Shown here piece by piece: positions 52,481-64,000 of a DNA stretch of 64,000 nucleotides. Under the pieces are notes generated by a model. It searched no databases, was not told the DNA's origin, and saw only the letters and a list, made by a program, of their open reading frames with translations. Each line of letters begins with the position of its first letter. The stretch's first letter is position 1. The stretch lies in NCBI GenBank assembly GCA_029783825.1, contig JAREIK010000764.1, positions 2,501-66,500 on the forward strand. The letters run 5' to 3'. This DNA comes from Sapria himalayana. Taxonomy: Eukaryota > Streptophyta > Magnoliopsida > Malpighiales > Rafflesiaceae. The position numbers and the translations under genes are program-made.

Positions 52481-53420
52481 AACTACAAGAAAAATTCATT
52501 TTAGCTAGAGAATTTTTGCTATGGATCAATCCATAGCTAAATTGCAATGGATTAGTTAGGGAAAAGCAAGGGATTAATGTTTTTTTAGAAAAAAAAATAG
52601 CAAGGGATTAGTGACAAATTAGCGACCAAAAATTTTTCGTAAATTCTGTAAAAAAAAGTGGGGGATTTAGCTACGTATTAGCGACTGAAGATTTTCGTAA
52701 AATCCGTTCAAGAAAAGTAGGGGGTTTAGCAATGAAATTAGTGATGGATTGATGATGGAAAATTTTCGTAAATTCTGCTCAAGAAAAGCAAGGAATTTAC
52801 CGATAGATTAGTGACGGAATATCCCTTGCTAATACTATCCATTATTTAGCGATGGATTTAGCGAGGGATTTTCCCTCGCTAATACAAGTAATTATTTCGT
52901 GATGGATTTAAGGGGAGATTTTTCCTCTCTAATACAAGCAATTATTTAGCGACAGATTTAGCGAGGGATTTTCCCTCGCTAATAATATTTATCATTTAGT
53001 GACGAATTTAGAGACGGAATTTTTTATGCTAATAAAATCCATTATTTAGTGATGGATTTAGCTATGGAATTTTTCTTACTAATAAAATCGATGATTTATC
53101 GATGAATTTAGCGATAGAATTTTCCTTGCTAATAAAATCTATTATTTAGCGATGGATTTAATGATGGAATTTCCCTTGCTAATAAAATTCACAATTTAGC
53201 GACAGATTTAGCTACTAAATTTTTCTTGCTAATTGAATATATGATTTAGCGATAGAATTAGCAATAAAATTTTCTTTGCTAATAGAAACTATGATTTAGC
53301 GACGGATTTAGCGATGGATTTTTTCGAGCTAGTAAAATATGTAATATAGCAACGAATTTTCCCTACCTTATAAAATCCATAATTTAGCTACGGATTTAGC
53401 AACAGCATTTCCCTAATCAA
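52481..53420 (+). repeat. E4 5' terminus and subterminal repeats
   Basis: Repeated TTTAGCGACGGATTTAGCGA and TTGCTAATAAAATCC motifs at about 50-65-bp spacing, colinear with 9246-10350. Likely accessory-protein binding sites, by analogy with En/Spm. Confidence 0.88.
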
Positions 53421-54458
53421 TATTTATTTATATAATTTTTATATATTTTATTAGTTTTAATATTTTATTTAATTTTATTTATTAAATGTATGTTAATGGT
53501 CTATAGATGAGAAATCCTTGAAACATACATTCTCCTCGTAAAATCATAAAAAAATTATTTTATAAATAAATAATTTAAAAAAATATCCAAATACAAAAAA
53601 CAATTATATATATATTAATAAGTACTAAATTAACTATTTTTATGATGTATTAATTTTTTATAAAATTGTACAAAAAATTTTTCTAAAATTTTAAAATAAG
53701 AAACTTAAAAATTTGTATTAAAATAACATTAAATATTAAATTCAATAAGTATAATAATTTTTTCTTTATTTTAAAAATTAAATTAACATATAATAAAATT
53801 TCTATTAATATAAATATAAATTAATTGAAAGTATAATAAAATAGAAAATATTTTATAAATTATCGGAATTGACGAATAAACAAGTAAAAATTAATATTAT
53901 TATAAGTAAAAAAAATTTATTATTATAGAAAACTTTTAAATAAATAAATAATACAATATTTGAAAATCTTGAAATATAATATAAATATAATTTTTTAAAT
54001 AAAGTTAAAAAAATTAAATTAATATTTATAAATAAATACATAGATGTTTGCTCTTAATAAAATAGATACGAATTAAACAATTGAGTAATATTTTGACTAT
54101 TAGCTTTTAACATTAATTTTTTATTAAAATAATAAATATGACTTAAACATTTTTTAACGATAAAATATAAATATTTATATATTTTTTAACATTAATATTA
54201 TTTTATAATTCTTAGGCGAGTGACTAGAAGACAAATCATCTTTTCATTTATGTCTTATTATATGTAGTTTGTTAATTTTGTACCTATTTAATTTTCTTTT
54301 ATAAGGGTAATCATATTTTTTTATTATTTATATATTTATTGTTTATATTAATATTATAATAAAAAATTTTAAGGTGTTTATTTTTCATTTGTACCTTGCA
54401 ACATGCACATTAATTTTGTTCGAAAATTTTTTTATAGTGAATACAATTAATTAGTCTT

Positions 54459-54516
<58 letters not shown>

Positions 54517-54695
54517 TAATATTATAATAATTAAAAATATAAAAAATTTGATTATCTTCTTAGACACCAATTATCTTCTTCGACACTGACACTTAAGTGA
54601 CACAACCGCTGTAGAAGGCCATCCATTCCTCGACACCGACGCTTCAACATCTATTCGATTTCGAGGTTTAAATTTTAATTTTTATTTGATTTGAG

Positions 54696-54701
54696 GTACG
54701 T
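54696..54701 (+). promoter_or_regulatory. Conserved leader splice donor (E4)
   Basis: GAG/GTACGTTTTATAC at the end of the C-rich leader, matching donors at 12194 and 45225. A plausible acceptor AAAATAG ends at 59504, six bases before the TNP2 ATG, implying a leader intron of about 4.8 kb that spans the satellite. Inference from conservation only. Confidence 0.5.
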
Positions 54702-55377
54702 TTTATACATTTATATATCATCGATTAACTTGATTATGCTTAAGTTTTAATGTTTTCAAAATTCTTCTCCTTTATTCACCGTGGTGTTTTTGGATTGTGT
54801 ATATACTTAATCATATACATACTTCATGCATTTGTGATATAATGCATTGTCATTGTGTTGATTTTGATGGTGCATAGTAGGCATGCCGAATTAAAAAAAT
54901 TTTCAATATAAATAACTACATACAGTATAAAAAAATAGTATACATAAATATAAGTTTGTTTTAAATACATGTTTTTAAACATAACTATATATATATATAA
55001 CTATAAAAAACATACATAAACTATTTAAACATAATTATATCTATAATTTTTTTATTACCATAGATGTGAAATGAAAAAATTGTTATGCATTGTTTAGGCA
55101 TGTTGGTATTAAGTGGGTGAACTTCTTTATCATGGTTTGTGTGATTTTGATGCTATAGTTTGCCGGTATCTTTTTTTGTTATGGTTATAAATATGTTTAT
55201 TTAAAACTTCATTTATTCATGACCCATTGCTAATATTTTTGTTCACAGGTGTTCTTGAGTGAGGCGCACGAAAAAAAAATACATATGTTCTTGATTTATT
55301 ATCTATATTGCATGAAGAGCACAAAAAGATGATTCTAATAAATATTCTAAAAAATAAATTTTTTAGAATAATTATTC

Positions 55378-55571
55378 AAAAATAAATAGTTTTAATCTGT
55401 ATTTTGCTATTTTATGAATGATAAAATGAGAGTGTGTGTATGATCATAGTTTGTGTTATTTATGGTATGTTATTTAGCACTTACCATAAATAACACAAAT
55501 ATGATCATACACACACTCTCATTTTATCATTCATAAAATAGCAAATAATAGATTAAAACTATTTGTTTTTT
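55378..55571. repeat. Long hairpin (about 88-bp arms)
   Basis: The arm ending GTTATTTATGGTA at 55467 is mirrored by TACCATAAATAAC from 55482, with a 14-nt loop. Pairing continues through ATAAAATGAGAGTGTGTGTA and AAATAGTTTTAATCT with few mismatches. A smaller perfect palindrome, TTCTAAAAAA-TAAA-TTTTTTAGAA, lies just upstream at about 55344-55368. Confidence 0.92.
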
Positions 55572-57729
55572 GTTGTATAAGTTATTTGCCGTGTTCATTT
55601 ATTTTATGGTAGTGTGTATATGTGTTTAATAATCTTTGCATTAATAAAATTACTATGTGCTATGCATTTAACATCATTTTTGAAAAATCCAGAAAAGCCA
55701 TTTTGGTTAATCTATTCATAATTGTTGTAGTGTGTATGTGCATGTGTGTGTGTAATAAAAATAATGTGAATATATATATAAATTCTATTTATTAATTCAA
55801 CTCTATTAAGTATAGTTTGGGAAAATGAAAAATAATGTTGTGATTTAATTAAAAATTATCATATTTAATTAACTGGTTTGATATTTGAGCTATAATATTT
55901 TTCAAATTGGTTTGAAACCCATTGATGGTTATCTTTTGATAATCTTTTGAGACTGGAAGGCATATATCAATTGAATATTCATGTCTTTGCTTTCTCTATT
56001 TATTTGTTGTTGTTAGGTAACCAAACTTTTTGATTGATTAATTTTGTCATAGAAAAAATATTCTCATTAAAGGAGACCATAGTTAGTCTTTCAAGACCTT
56101 AGTTTCTCTGATGGAGATGATTTGTAGAACATATATTACCAATCTCAAGACCATTTACCTAGTATAAAAATTTATATTGATGTTGTATCATGGTTGATGT
56201 GTGAGATACATATATCACTATGCTCTATCAAATCAAGGAAGTTTTCAACAATGGCAAATCAACTACTCAAACATATGCTCTAACAAATGGATTCCTATAT
56301 GTTGCAAGATGATACTCATCTATTATTAATCTTGCACAATTGGTAATTAATCTACCCTTTATACTCTATTTGCAATTAGATACTCATATATTAGTAAGCT
56401 TTCTTAATTAAACTATAATCTATATTTTTATCTTTGATTAATGAGAAAGTATAATGGCATATACTATAGACCATGTTAAAGATAAAGCATAGAGAAATAT
56501 TATCTCATTTATAAATGAGGATTCTCATTTGAAAGTAGATACTCATTTGTGGTAGTAGCAGTACAAGAAGAAGAAGTAGAAAAAGATGAAGAAGTAGTAG
56601 TAAGAGAAAGATAAAAAGTTTAAGATGATGAAAAAATTAGAGTAGCCTCATAGCTCTTAAGTAGCAATTACATGCATTACAAGAAATCCTAATCATTCTA
56701 ATCTTCAAATAGAAAAAAAATATTTGGCTTGCATCTCTTAAATTACAAAACAAAATAACAAAAACAATTTAATATTATGCATTGATACCACTAAAAGGTA
56801 GGAATATTGCTCTGAGAAGTATTTTCTTAAATTAGTTCAATTTTAAAATTTTATTAAATAGATTTTCTTGACAATGAAAGTACTATTCTTTATAATTTGT
56901 TGCATCCAAAAACAGCACTAAATTTTATCTAACTTTGCAAAAAAAAAAAGGAATTCCTCCACAACACTAATAATAATAATAATACTTAATATTTTCATCC
57001 TTAATCTACACACACACACACACATACACATATATATAATGGATAATTATGTTATGGAATCCAAAAAGAATATCTAGTACCTATATTCGGATACTCATTA
57101 TTATCCCAATATAATTAAAAAAAACATTATGCATAAACTTTTTTCAGCTTACTCAGTATGCAAAAACGAGTTATTGCATATGTTTATGCATACAGAGTAT
57201 TAATGAACTCAATATGCATATGTTTTTGTCTATGAAATAATGAGCTTCTACATAAACTCATATGCATACGTGAGTATATGCATTTCGTATGAAAAAAGGA
57301 AGATAATTATCAGTATAGGAATTTGGAAGACCCAAATCATAAATATTTTGGATTTGGGTCCTCAAATGTTATATTAAAATTAAAAATTGTAAAAAAATAT
57401 AATTATTTTCATGTTGGTTCCCCTTAACATTTTTTTCTATAATATTATAACTTTTATCCACTTTTGTTGCACCAAAATGCATCGGATTTGTTTATCTCAC
57501 ATAAGTTTTTTAAAAATTTAAATCTAAAATAATAATTTCAGAAATCAAAAATCAATTTTTAATTCTCATAGAGTTTACCAAAATATACTTCTACAAAGAA
57601 AAATGATAGGTTAAACCCCAGGGCTTACACCTTTAATGATGCCACCAACCATCTAACTAGTAACTTTTTAGAAATCTTGGATTCAAAAATCTTTATCATT
57701 ATAACGCAAGTAGGATTTGATTAATTTAA

Positions 57730-58630
57730 GTGTGAAGAATTATAAGTATTTGTGTAACTATAAGTATACCCACATTTAACTATATATATATTTACATGTA
57801 TAATAACATACAATATAATATTTAACTATATGTGTATAATTATGTTTAAATATTTGTATAACTATATATAAATATTTGTATAATTATATAACACTCTACA
57901 ACATTAAATATAACTATATTTATAACTACGTATACATATATGTAAATCTATATATTTATTGATAACTTTATATATTTGTGTATAACTATTTGTATGAATA
58001 TATTTATATATAACTATATGTTTAAATATATAAAAATATTAATAGCTATATATACTATATGTATAATAACATATAACTATATATAATTCTATCTTACTAT
58101 ATGTATAACTATAAAAACTTTATACATAACTATATTTAAATATATAATTAACAACATGTATTTAATATACATTTTTATATATTAGTATAAAAAATGTATT
58201 TTAGCATTTCCATACCTATATATAACTATATGTATAAATATATGAAATTATATGAAAAAATATATATACATACATTTATAAATATAAGTTTAACTATACA
58301 TGTAACTATATGTATAACCACATGTAACTATATTTATAATTATATGCATAAAAACATACAACATAATGTTTAACTAAATGTTTATGACCATATATAAATA
58401 TTTGTATAACTATAAAAACTCTATATAAATAAATATAACTTTATTTTTAACTATGTAAACATATATGTATACATATATGTAAATCTATATAATTGTTTAT
58501 AACTTTGTATACATTTATTTATATTTACTTATAACTACTTGTATGTATATATCTATATATAATTAAATGATAAACTAAATGTAACTATTTATAACTACAT
58601 TTAATATATGTATCCTAACATATAATTATA
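57730..58630 (+). repeat. AACTATAT satellite block in E4 (about 1.6 units)
   Basis: Marker GTATACCCACAT at 57764 and its counterpart GTATAACCACAT at 58312 give a 548-bp period. Sub-motifs follow the same order as in E2 and the 36500-38930 block. Confidence 0.85.
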
Positions 58631-58889
58631 CAAGGGATAATACTATTTTGTTGCACCAACTTGAAATAAAACGGCTAAAGATATAATATCAACAAGATGT
58701 AAGAACAGAGCATGAGAGTGTCCGTTGATCAGGCTCATATATGGTATAATACAAATAAGGGTTGTACTCTTACCTAATCCCAGCCCTTGGGTCTCAGGCT
58801 CAAATATGAACATATGTATAACAAAAAATGTAATATTTGATAAGTTTGTACTGAAGAACTTATATTTTCTTTTATATAATTCTTCATTC

Positions 58890-59178
58890 TAACACTACAC
58901 TCTCTATGTGTCTCTCTCTCCCTCTATAAATCTTTCTGTCTTTCTCTTCCTCTTTTTCTTTGTGTCACACTATCTCTTGTGTTATTTTTTTTCTGGCTCT
59001 TCTTTCTAGTTTGTTCTCTTTCTCTCCACCCCCCCTCTCTCCATCTCTCTCTCCCTCTCTCCCCCTCTCACTTTCACCTTTTCTCTCCCACTCTCTCTTT
59101 CTCCCTCCTTTTCTCTCCCTCTCTTTCTCTCCCTCCATCTCCGAATTTCTCTACCCCTCTCTCTCCCCACCTTATTTA

Positions 59179-59218
<40 letters not shown>

Positions 59219-59235
59219 CCTCCACCTTTAAACAT
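58890..59235. repeat. CT-rich low-complexity tract
   Basis: TCTCTCCCTCT-type pyrimidine repeats upstream of E4 TNP2, including a (CT)n run near 59180-59210. The Ser/Leu/Pro-rich open frames within it are compositional. Confidence 0.9.
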
Positions 59236-59509
59236 TAAATGTATTTTTTTGCTTTCATTTCTTGTGCATTATTGTACTTTGCACCCTTTATTTAGTATAA
59301 CAGTGATACTTTTAATCTTTATCATGCTAAAAATTATGTTATCTATTAATGTAGATTGTGCAAATGGCTTGCCTCTATATTCACGATATTTAAAATTTTA
59401 ATATTCATCTGTAGGTAATTTTATTTTATTCTTTGTTTATTTTGAAGTAATAAAATGTTTTATTTATATTAATGATTGAGCATTATTTTATGTAAATAAA
59501 ATAGGGCAA

Positions 59510-62500
59510 ATGAGCTCAGATCGTTAGTGGATGTACAAAAGGGTCATTAATGGATTTTGAATAAAGATTTTTTGACTAGGTTTGTAACTTTCATCAATTT
59601 TGCATGTAGTCAATCGAGATTGAAGGATGGAGAAAAAATTAAGTATCTATGTAATCATTGAAAGTGTCAGAATATCCCTTTTCGTGATGCAAACACTATA
59701 AGATATCATTTGGCAAAATATGACTTTGTGCCAAATTATTTTGTTTGGATTTATCATGAGGAAAGTACAAAGGCTCTGAATATTGACTAAAATGAGGGTA
59801 TTGAATCATTTTCTTATGGTGAAGAATCATCAAACATATACCATAGAATGATCATGGAAGCTACTGGCCCTGACTTAATTATGAATTACATGGATGAACA
59901 ACCTAATCCTGAAGCTCAGAAATTTTATTAAATGCTTAAAGCTGTAGATAAAGAGTTGTGGCTTGGTTGTAAAACACATTCGCAATTATCACTTGTGGGT
60001 CGACAAATGAACATTAAGTCAGAAAATCATATGTCTGAGAAATTATTTGATCAGGTGATAGAACTGATGAAAGAGATTGTTCCGGATAATAATTTGATCA
60101 CTAACAACTTTTATAACACTAAGAAGTTACTACGAGGAATGGGTCTACCAGTGAAAAAAATTGATTGTTGTTTAAATGGATGCATGTTATAATGGGGCGA
60201 TGAGAGTGATTTAATTAGCTATAAGTTTTGTGGCCATCCTCGATTTAGGAAGGAACCTCGCGCTTTAGAAACGCCAAAAAAATTAAACATTGTCTTTATG
60301 AAGATGTATTATTTTCCATTAATTCCTCGATTACATAAACTATATGCATCAAATGCTAAAACAATTGATATGTTGTGGCACTCCGAGCATGTGGTTGAAG
60401 AAGGGGAAATGCGTCATCCATCAGATTTACCTGCTTGGAAGCATTTTAATTATATACATCAAGATTTTGTGGTAGAAAGTCAAAATGTGAGATTGGGTCT
60501 CTACACTGATGGATTTCAGCCATTTATGCAATCTAGACAACAGTATTCAACATGGCCAATAGTGATGCCTTATAACTTGCCTTCATGGTTGTGTATGAAG
60601 AAGCAATATATGTTTTTATCAATATTAGTTCAACGGCCAAAAAATCTGAAAGACATGGTGAATATTTTGTTACTGTCTCTTATTGTAGAGTTAAATCATT
60701 TATGAGATGTTGGCATGAATACATATGATATCTCAAAGAAGCAAAATTTCATTATGTGGGGAGCCCTTATGTGGACGGTAAATGACATTTCTGCATATTC
60801 AATGTTGTCTGGCTAGAGTATTACAGGACAATTCACATGCATGTATTGCATGACAAATTCTGATGCATTTACCCTCAAATTTATTGGTAAATAGGCATAG
60901 TTTGATAACCATCGTAAGTTTCTACCTATGAAACATCCATTTCAAAGAAATAGAACTGCATTTTGAAGAAATAAAACTGTGATGATAGTTGCACCAGCTA
61001 TTCGTTCAGGAGATGATATTATTACAAAAATTCATAGTTTGGGTTTGAAGAAGGTAACTGAAAAGGATGCTACTGAAAGTAATGGACCAATAGGCAAATT
61101 ATTTGGTAGGAGGAAACGAAGTATATTTTTGGACTTGCCTTATTGGAAGTCCAATTTAATTCGTCATAACTTAGATGTAATGAATATTGAAAAAGATATT
61201 TTTGACAATGTTTTCAACACTGCCCTTAATGTAGATGGAAAAACAAAAGACACTTTAAAATCAAGACAAGAGCTGAAATATTACTATCGCCAGCCTGAAT
61301 TGAAACTGAATGAGAAAATATGAAAATTCCCTAAAGCTTGTTGCACACTTGATAAGAAGGCAATACAGATATTGTGTGAATGAGTTAAAAATTTGAAATT
61401 CTCTGATGGATATGTGTCAAATATGGGTAGATGCATGGATATGAAGAATCTTAAGTTATGTGAAATGCAAAGTCATGATAGTCATGTATTTATGTAGAGA
61501 TTAATATCAATTGCATTCCGTGAATTACTTCCACAAAGTGTTTGGAAGGTCCTTACATAACTAAGTTTGTTTTTCAAATAGCTAACAGCAACCACAATCA
61601 AAATAGATGATATTGTGAGGCTGGAGAATGACATTCCACTTATTATTTGTAAGCTAGAATGGATATTCCCACCGAGTTTTTTTGACTCCATGGAGTATTT
61701 GTCGGTCTATTTGGCATATGAAGCAAGGATTGTAGGGCCAGTGTAATTCAGGTGGATGTATCCTTTTGAGAAGTAAATACATATAATTTGCTGTATTTTA
61801 TTATTTCGTGCTTTAAGTAATATTATAATTTAATCAAATTGAAACCTAACATTGTGGTTGTAGGTATCTTCGTAAGTTGAAATTGAATGTTAGAAACAAG
61901 ACAAAAGTTGAAGATTCAATTTGCAATGCATATTTAGTAGAAGAACCATCATCAATTTGTTCTTATTATTTTGATGATCATGTCAATACAAAGAATTGAA
62001 ATGTGTCATGGAATTATGAAGGTCATGTGATGGTAGAAGATTATTCTGTGGACAAACTATCTATCTTCAAGTAGCCTAGAAGAGCATTTGGAAGAGTAAT
62101 GAAAAGATGTATGATAGATTAAGAGTACAAAGCAACCAGGAGCTACGTTTTACTTAATTGTGAGGAGGTTGCACTATACACTGAGTATGTATACACAAAA
62201 TGGTTGCAGGTTAAATCATAGTTTAATTTAATCTTTAATAGGAATTATTAAAAATTGATATATATATTTTTCTCTTTTTATATTTGTGTAGTTTTTATGT
62301 TGAGCAGTTAAAATATAAGCAACCATCAATTTTCAGCAATGATGTCGATTAAATGCTAGAAAATAAATTTGCAAATTGTTCAAAAATTATGTGAGAATTA
62401 TTAAGTTTTAAATTTTGAATTATTTAATTTATTTTTATCTTTTATTTGTTAATATCAATTTTTTTAATCAATGTCACAGGTAATTGATCTTTCAATTGGA

Positions 62501-63209
62501 GATTCAATTTTTTTTATTCAAAATCTAAGTAAAGGCCTGTTTTGATATGTGGCACCATATCCTGGGTATTTTGTTAATGGATATAAATTTTACACAATCG
62601 GGCACAATTCTTCTAAAATAACAATGAATAGTGGTGTATGCATTAAAGGCATAGGATATAGGGCAGATGAAATTGTATTATGGTCAACTCAAAGAAGTTA
62701 TTGATTTGGAGTATCCTAGACTCGAAAACAATAGGATTGTATTATTTAAGTGCGAGTGGTTTGATACTACACCAAATGTGGACACAAAGATTCATTCAGA
62801 TTATAAGCTAGTGGATGTTACCCATAAACACAGATATAATCGCAATGAGCCATTTATTATGGCAGTTCAAGCCACTCAAGTATATTATTGTTCATATTCG
62901 AGTTTATCTCGTGAAAAGAGAGATTGGTGGGCTATTTGCAAGATCAAAGCACGATCAAAATTTGAAGTATCACCATCGCAACAAAGAAGTGCAAATGTGG
63001 AAATTATACTGGCATTCCAAAAAGATGACATAAATAATATTGAGCCTTTGAATGTAGATGAAGATCTAGAAAATTTATGTTACTCAAATGATGGCACAAT
63101 AGAAATTGAAGATGATCAATTTCTAGATGAAGATGAGTTTGAACATCTTTCAGAATCAGATGAAATATCAAAATATCCATAAGAGGATGACAGTGATGCC
63201 GATAATTAA
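59510..63209 (+). pseudogene. E4 TNP2-like CACTA transposase, degraded
   Basis: The most complete TNP2 here. ATG at 59510 (MSSDR, stop, WMYKR) opens the Transpos_assoc-like domain (to about 59780; TIRYHLAKYDFVPNYF). Transposase_21 covers about 59930-61330 (FYNTKKLLRGMGLPVKKIDC, RLGLYTDGFQPF, PYNLPSWLCMKKQYMFL, KRSIFLDLPYWKSNLIRHNL). DUF4218 covers 61375-61950 (NMGRCMDMKNLKL, PPSFFDSMEYLSV). DUF4216 and an acidic tail cover about 62570-63209 (RLENNRIVLFKCEWFD, RDWWAICKIK). An intron splits Arg/Tyr-Leu-Arg at 61773-61863. TAG or TGA replaces Trp at 60703, 60814 and 61381 and TAG or TAA replaces Gln at 61495, 61579 and 61744, judged from E1/E2 codons. The longest open pieces are 60298-60705, 60979-61323 and 62667-63182. 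Confidence 0.9.
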
Positions 63210-63351
63210 ATTTTTATAATTTTATCATAAATTTAAACTATCAAAGACGTTTTATATTTTATTGAAATCTATCGGTGTGTTTTATTCTAAACTGCATGTT
63301 TGTTCATTATTTTTTTCTATTTTATGTTCTTTGTTTTATTTTGTATAGCAG

Positions 63352-64000
63352 ATGGCACCTAAAGGGCATGGTCGTGGTGAGGCTGGACGTGGACAGAGAA
63401 ATGAACCAAATTCAATTGGTATGTTACATAATATTCCTGCATCAGTACCAGCTCATAGCCACCATATCCTGACTTCAACATCACAATCACCATCTCCATT
63501 TCTATCACCATCACAATCATTGAGACCTCTACTAACACTTTTATCATATGTAAGCCCACCACCGATTGTGCTTCCTGCTCACACTTTTGATCCATCTCAA
63601 TCTTCTACACCACAATTTACATTGATTGTTCCCCAATTTATAATACCAACGACATCATCAAATATTGTGCCTTCTTCTGAAGTTAGTTCAAAGTTAGAAA
63701 TTGATATTATGGATAAGAGGTAAAAGAAAAATGTAAAAATAATTTCAAAGAAAAATTTGATGTTACCGTTAGTGGTTTTTTTATATTGTTATGAGTTGTT
63801 TGTTTTCTATGTTATTTATTTATTTGTAGAATTTTATTCCATCTCACAAGTGTTCGACTATAATTACAAAGGCTTTCAAGAAAATGGCTGATGCTAAAGC
63901 TTTCTCCGGGAAGAAAGTTTCTCAATAGACAAAGGAGTCATTTTAATGACTTTCAGGTAAAAATAACAAAACAAAAGAATTGAAAAATAACTATTTAATT
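63352..64000 (+). pseudogene. E4 TNP1-like gene (Transposase_24 family), 5' part
   Basis: Starts ATG 63352, about 140 bp after TNP2 as in E2. Exon 1 (63352-63719) is open: MAPKGHGRGEAGRGQRNEPN, then a Ser/Pro-rich stretch and SKLEIDIMDKR, ending at a GT donor at 63720. Exon 2 (63830-63956) reads KCSTIITKAFKKMADAKAFS but contains TAG shortly after (CTCAATAGAC). The rest is beyond the window. Exon borders match E2. It may bind the subterminal repeats, as TNPA does in En/Spm; this is inferred from position and family. Confidence 0.8.

Larger units (their letters stand above)
53421..57729 (+). other. E4 leader and leader intron
   Basis: AT-rich non-coding DNA. It includes a TA tract (about 54463-54512), a C-rich probable leader exon (54545-54695) with donor GTACGT at 54696, a long perfect-looking hairpin (55378-55571), a CA tract (about 57006-57024) and a 10-bp-stem hairpin (57329-57360, GACCCAAATC/GATTTGGGTC). 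No coding region is supported. Confidence 0.6.
52481..64000 (+). mobile_element. CACTA element E4, 3' end beyond the window
   Basis: The left terminus AACTACAAGAAAAATTC abuts the GATA array. Order: subterminal repeats (to 53420), AT-rich leader, satellite block (57730-58630), CT-rich stretch, TNP2 (59510-63209), then the start of the TNP1-like gene (63352 on). The plan matches E2, but E4 retains the 5' half of TNP2 that E2 lost. No target duplication can be tested because the 3' end is outside. Confidence 0.9.

Noticed and set aside
33365..52497. One CACTA element spanning 33365 to 52481
   Set aside because: 33365 is a 3' end in reverse orientation and 52481 is a 5' end facing right; they cannot bound the same element.
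48390..52547. Minus-strand Tyr/Ser-rich open frames in the second array
   Set aside because: Repeat artefacts as above; the last one runs into the E4 terminus.
58960..59401. Ser/Leu/Pro-rich frames of 92 and 140 codons
   Set aside because: They translate a CT-rich low-complexity tract.

Overview
The window looks like heterochromatic, transposon-rich DNA from a flowering plant. The evidence is CACTA (En/Spm) DNA transposons with plant-type TNP2/DUF4218/DUF4216 transposase genes and Transposase_24 (TNP1-like) second genes, a Copia gag remnant, a GC-rich hAT MITE, a retrocopy of a plant ARF1 GTPase, GT-AG introns and very AT-rich spacers. I see no intact host gene and cannot name the species.

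Layout. (1) 1-9245 plus 22058-22680 is one old CACTA element (E1); its 5' terminus lies before the window. (2) A second CACTA element (E2, 9246-22054) is nested inside the last exon of E1's TNP1-like gene, flanked by a TAG target-site duplication. E2 holds a 5' subterminal repeat block, a hAT MITE with 8-bp duplications (11336-11796), one unit of an AACTATAT satellite, a half-deleted TNP2 gene, a five-exon TNP1-like gene, and a 1.39-kb tandem duplication carrying GC-rich (RGY)n blocks. (3) 22681-33360 is a degenerate TATC/GATA array whose strand sense flips at about 27974. (4) 33365-47584 is a patchwork: a CACTA 3' terminus in reverse orientation, satellite units, an ARF1 processed pseudogene with 17-bp target-site duplications, another (RGY)n module, another CACTA 5' leader, and a minus-strand Copia gag fragment. 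(5) 47585-52480 is a second GATA array. (6) 52481-64000 is a third CACTA element (E4) with 5' terminus, subterminal repeats, leader, satellite, TNP2 gene and the start of its TNP1-like gene; it runs off the window.

How the parts relate. E1, E2 and E4 share one design: AACTA/CACTA termini, TTTAGCGACGG-type subterminal repeats, an untranslated leader with a conserved splice donor, a long leader intron (with satellite in E2 and E4), then TNP2 (excision/integration transposase) followed by a TNP1-like gene. Every copy is broken by stop codons and frameshifts. Many stops fit C-to-T or G-to-A changes at Trp, Gln or Arg codons, as expected of long-methylated DNA, and two stops are shared between copies. 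The elements are therefore relics, or were moved by a source not in the window.

All alignments were done by eye. Domain names come from remembered family motifs, and boundaries of diffuse repeats are approximate.
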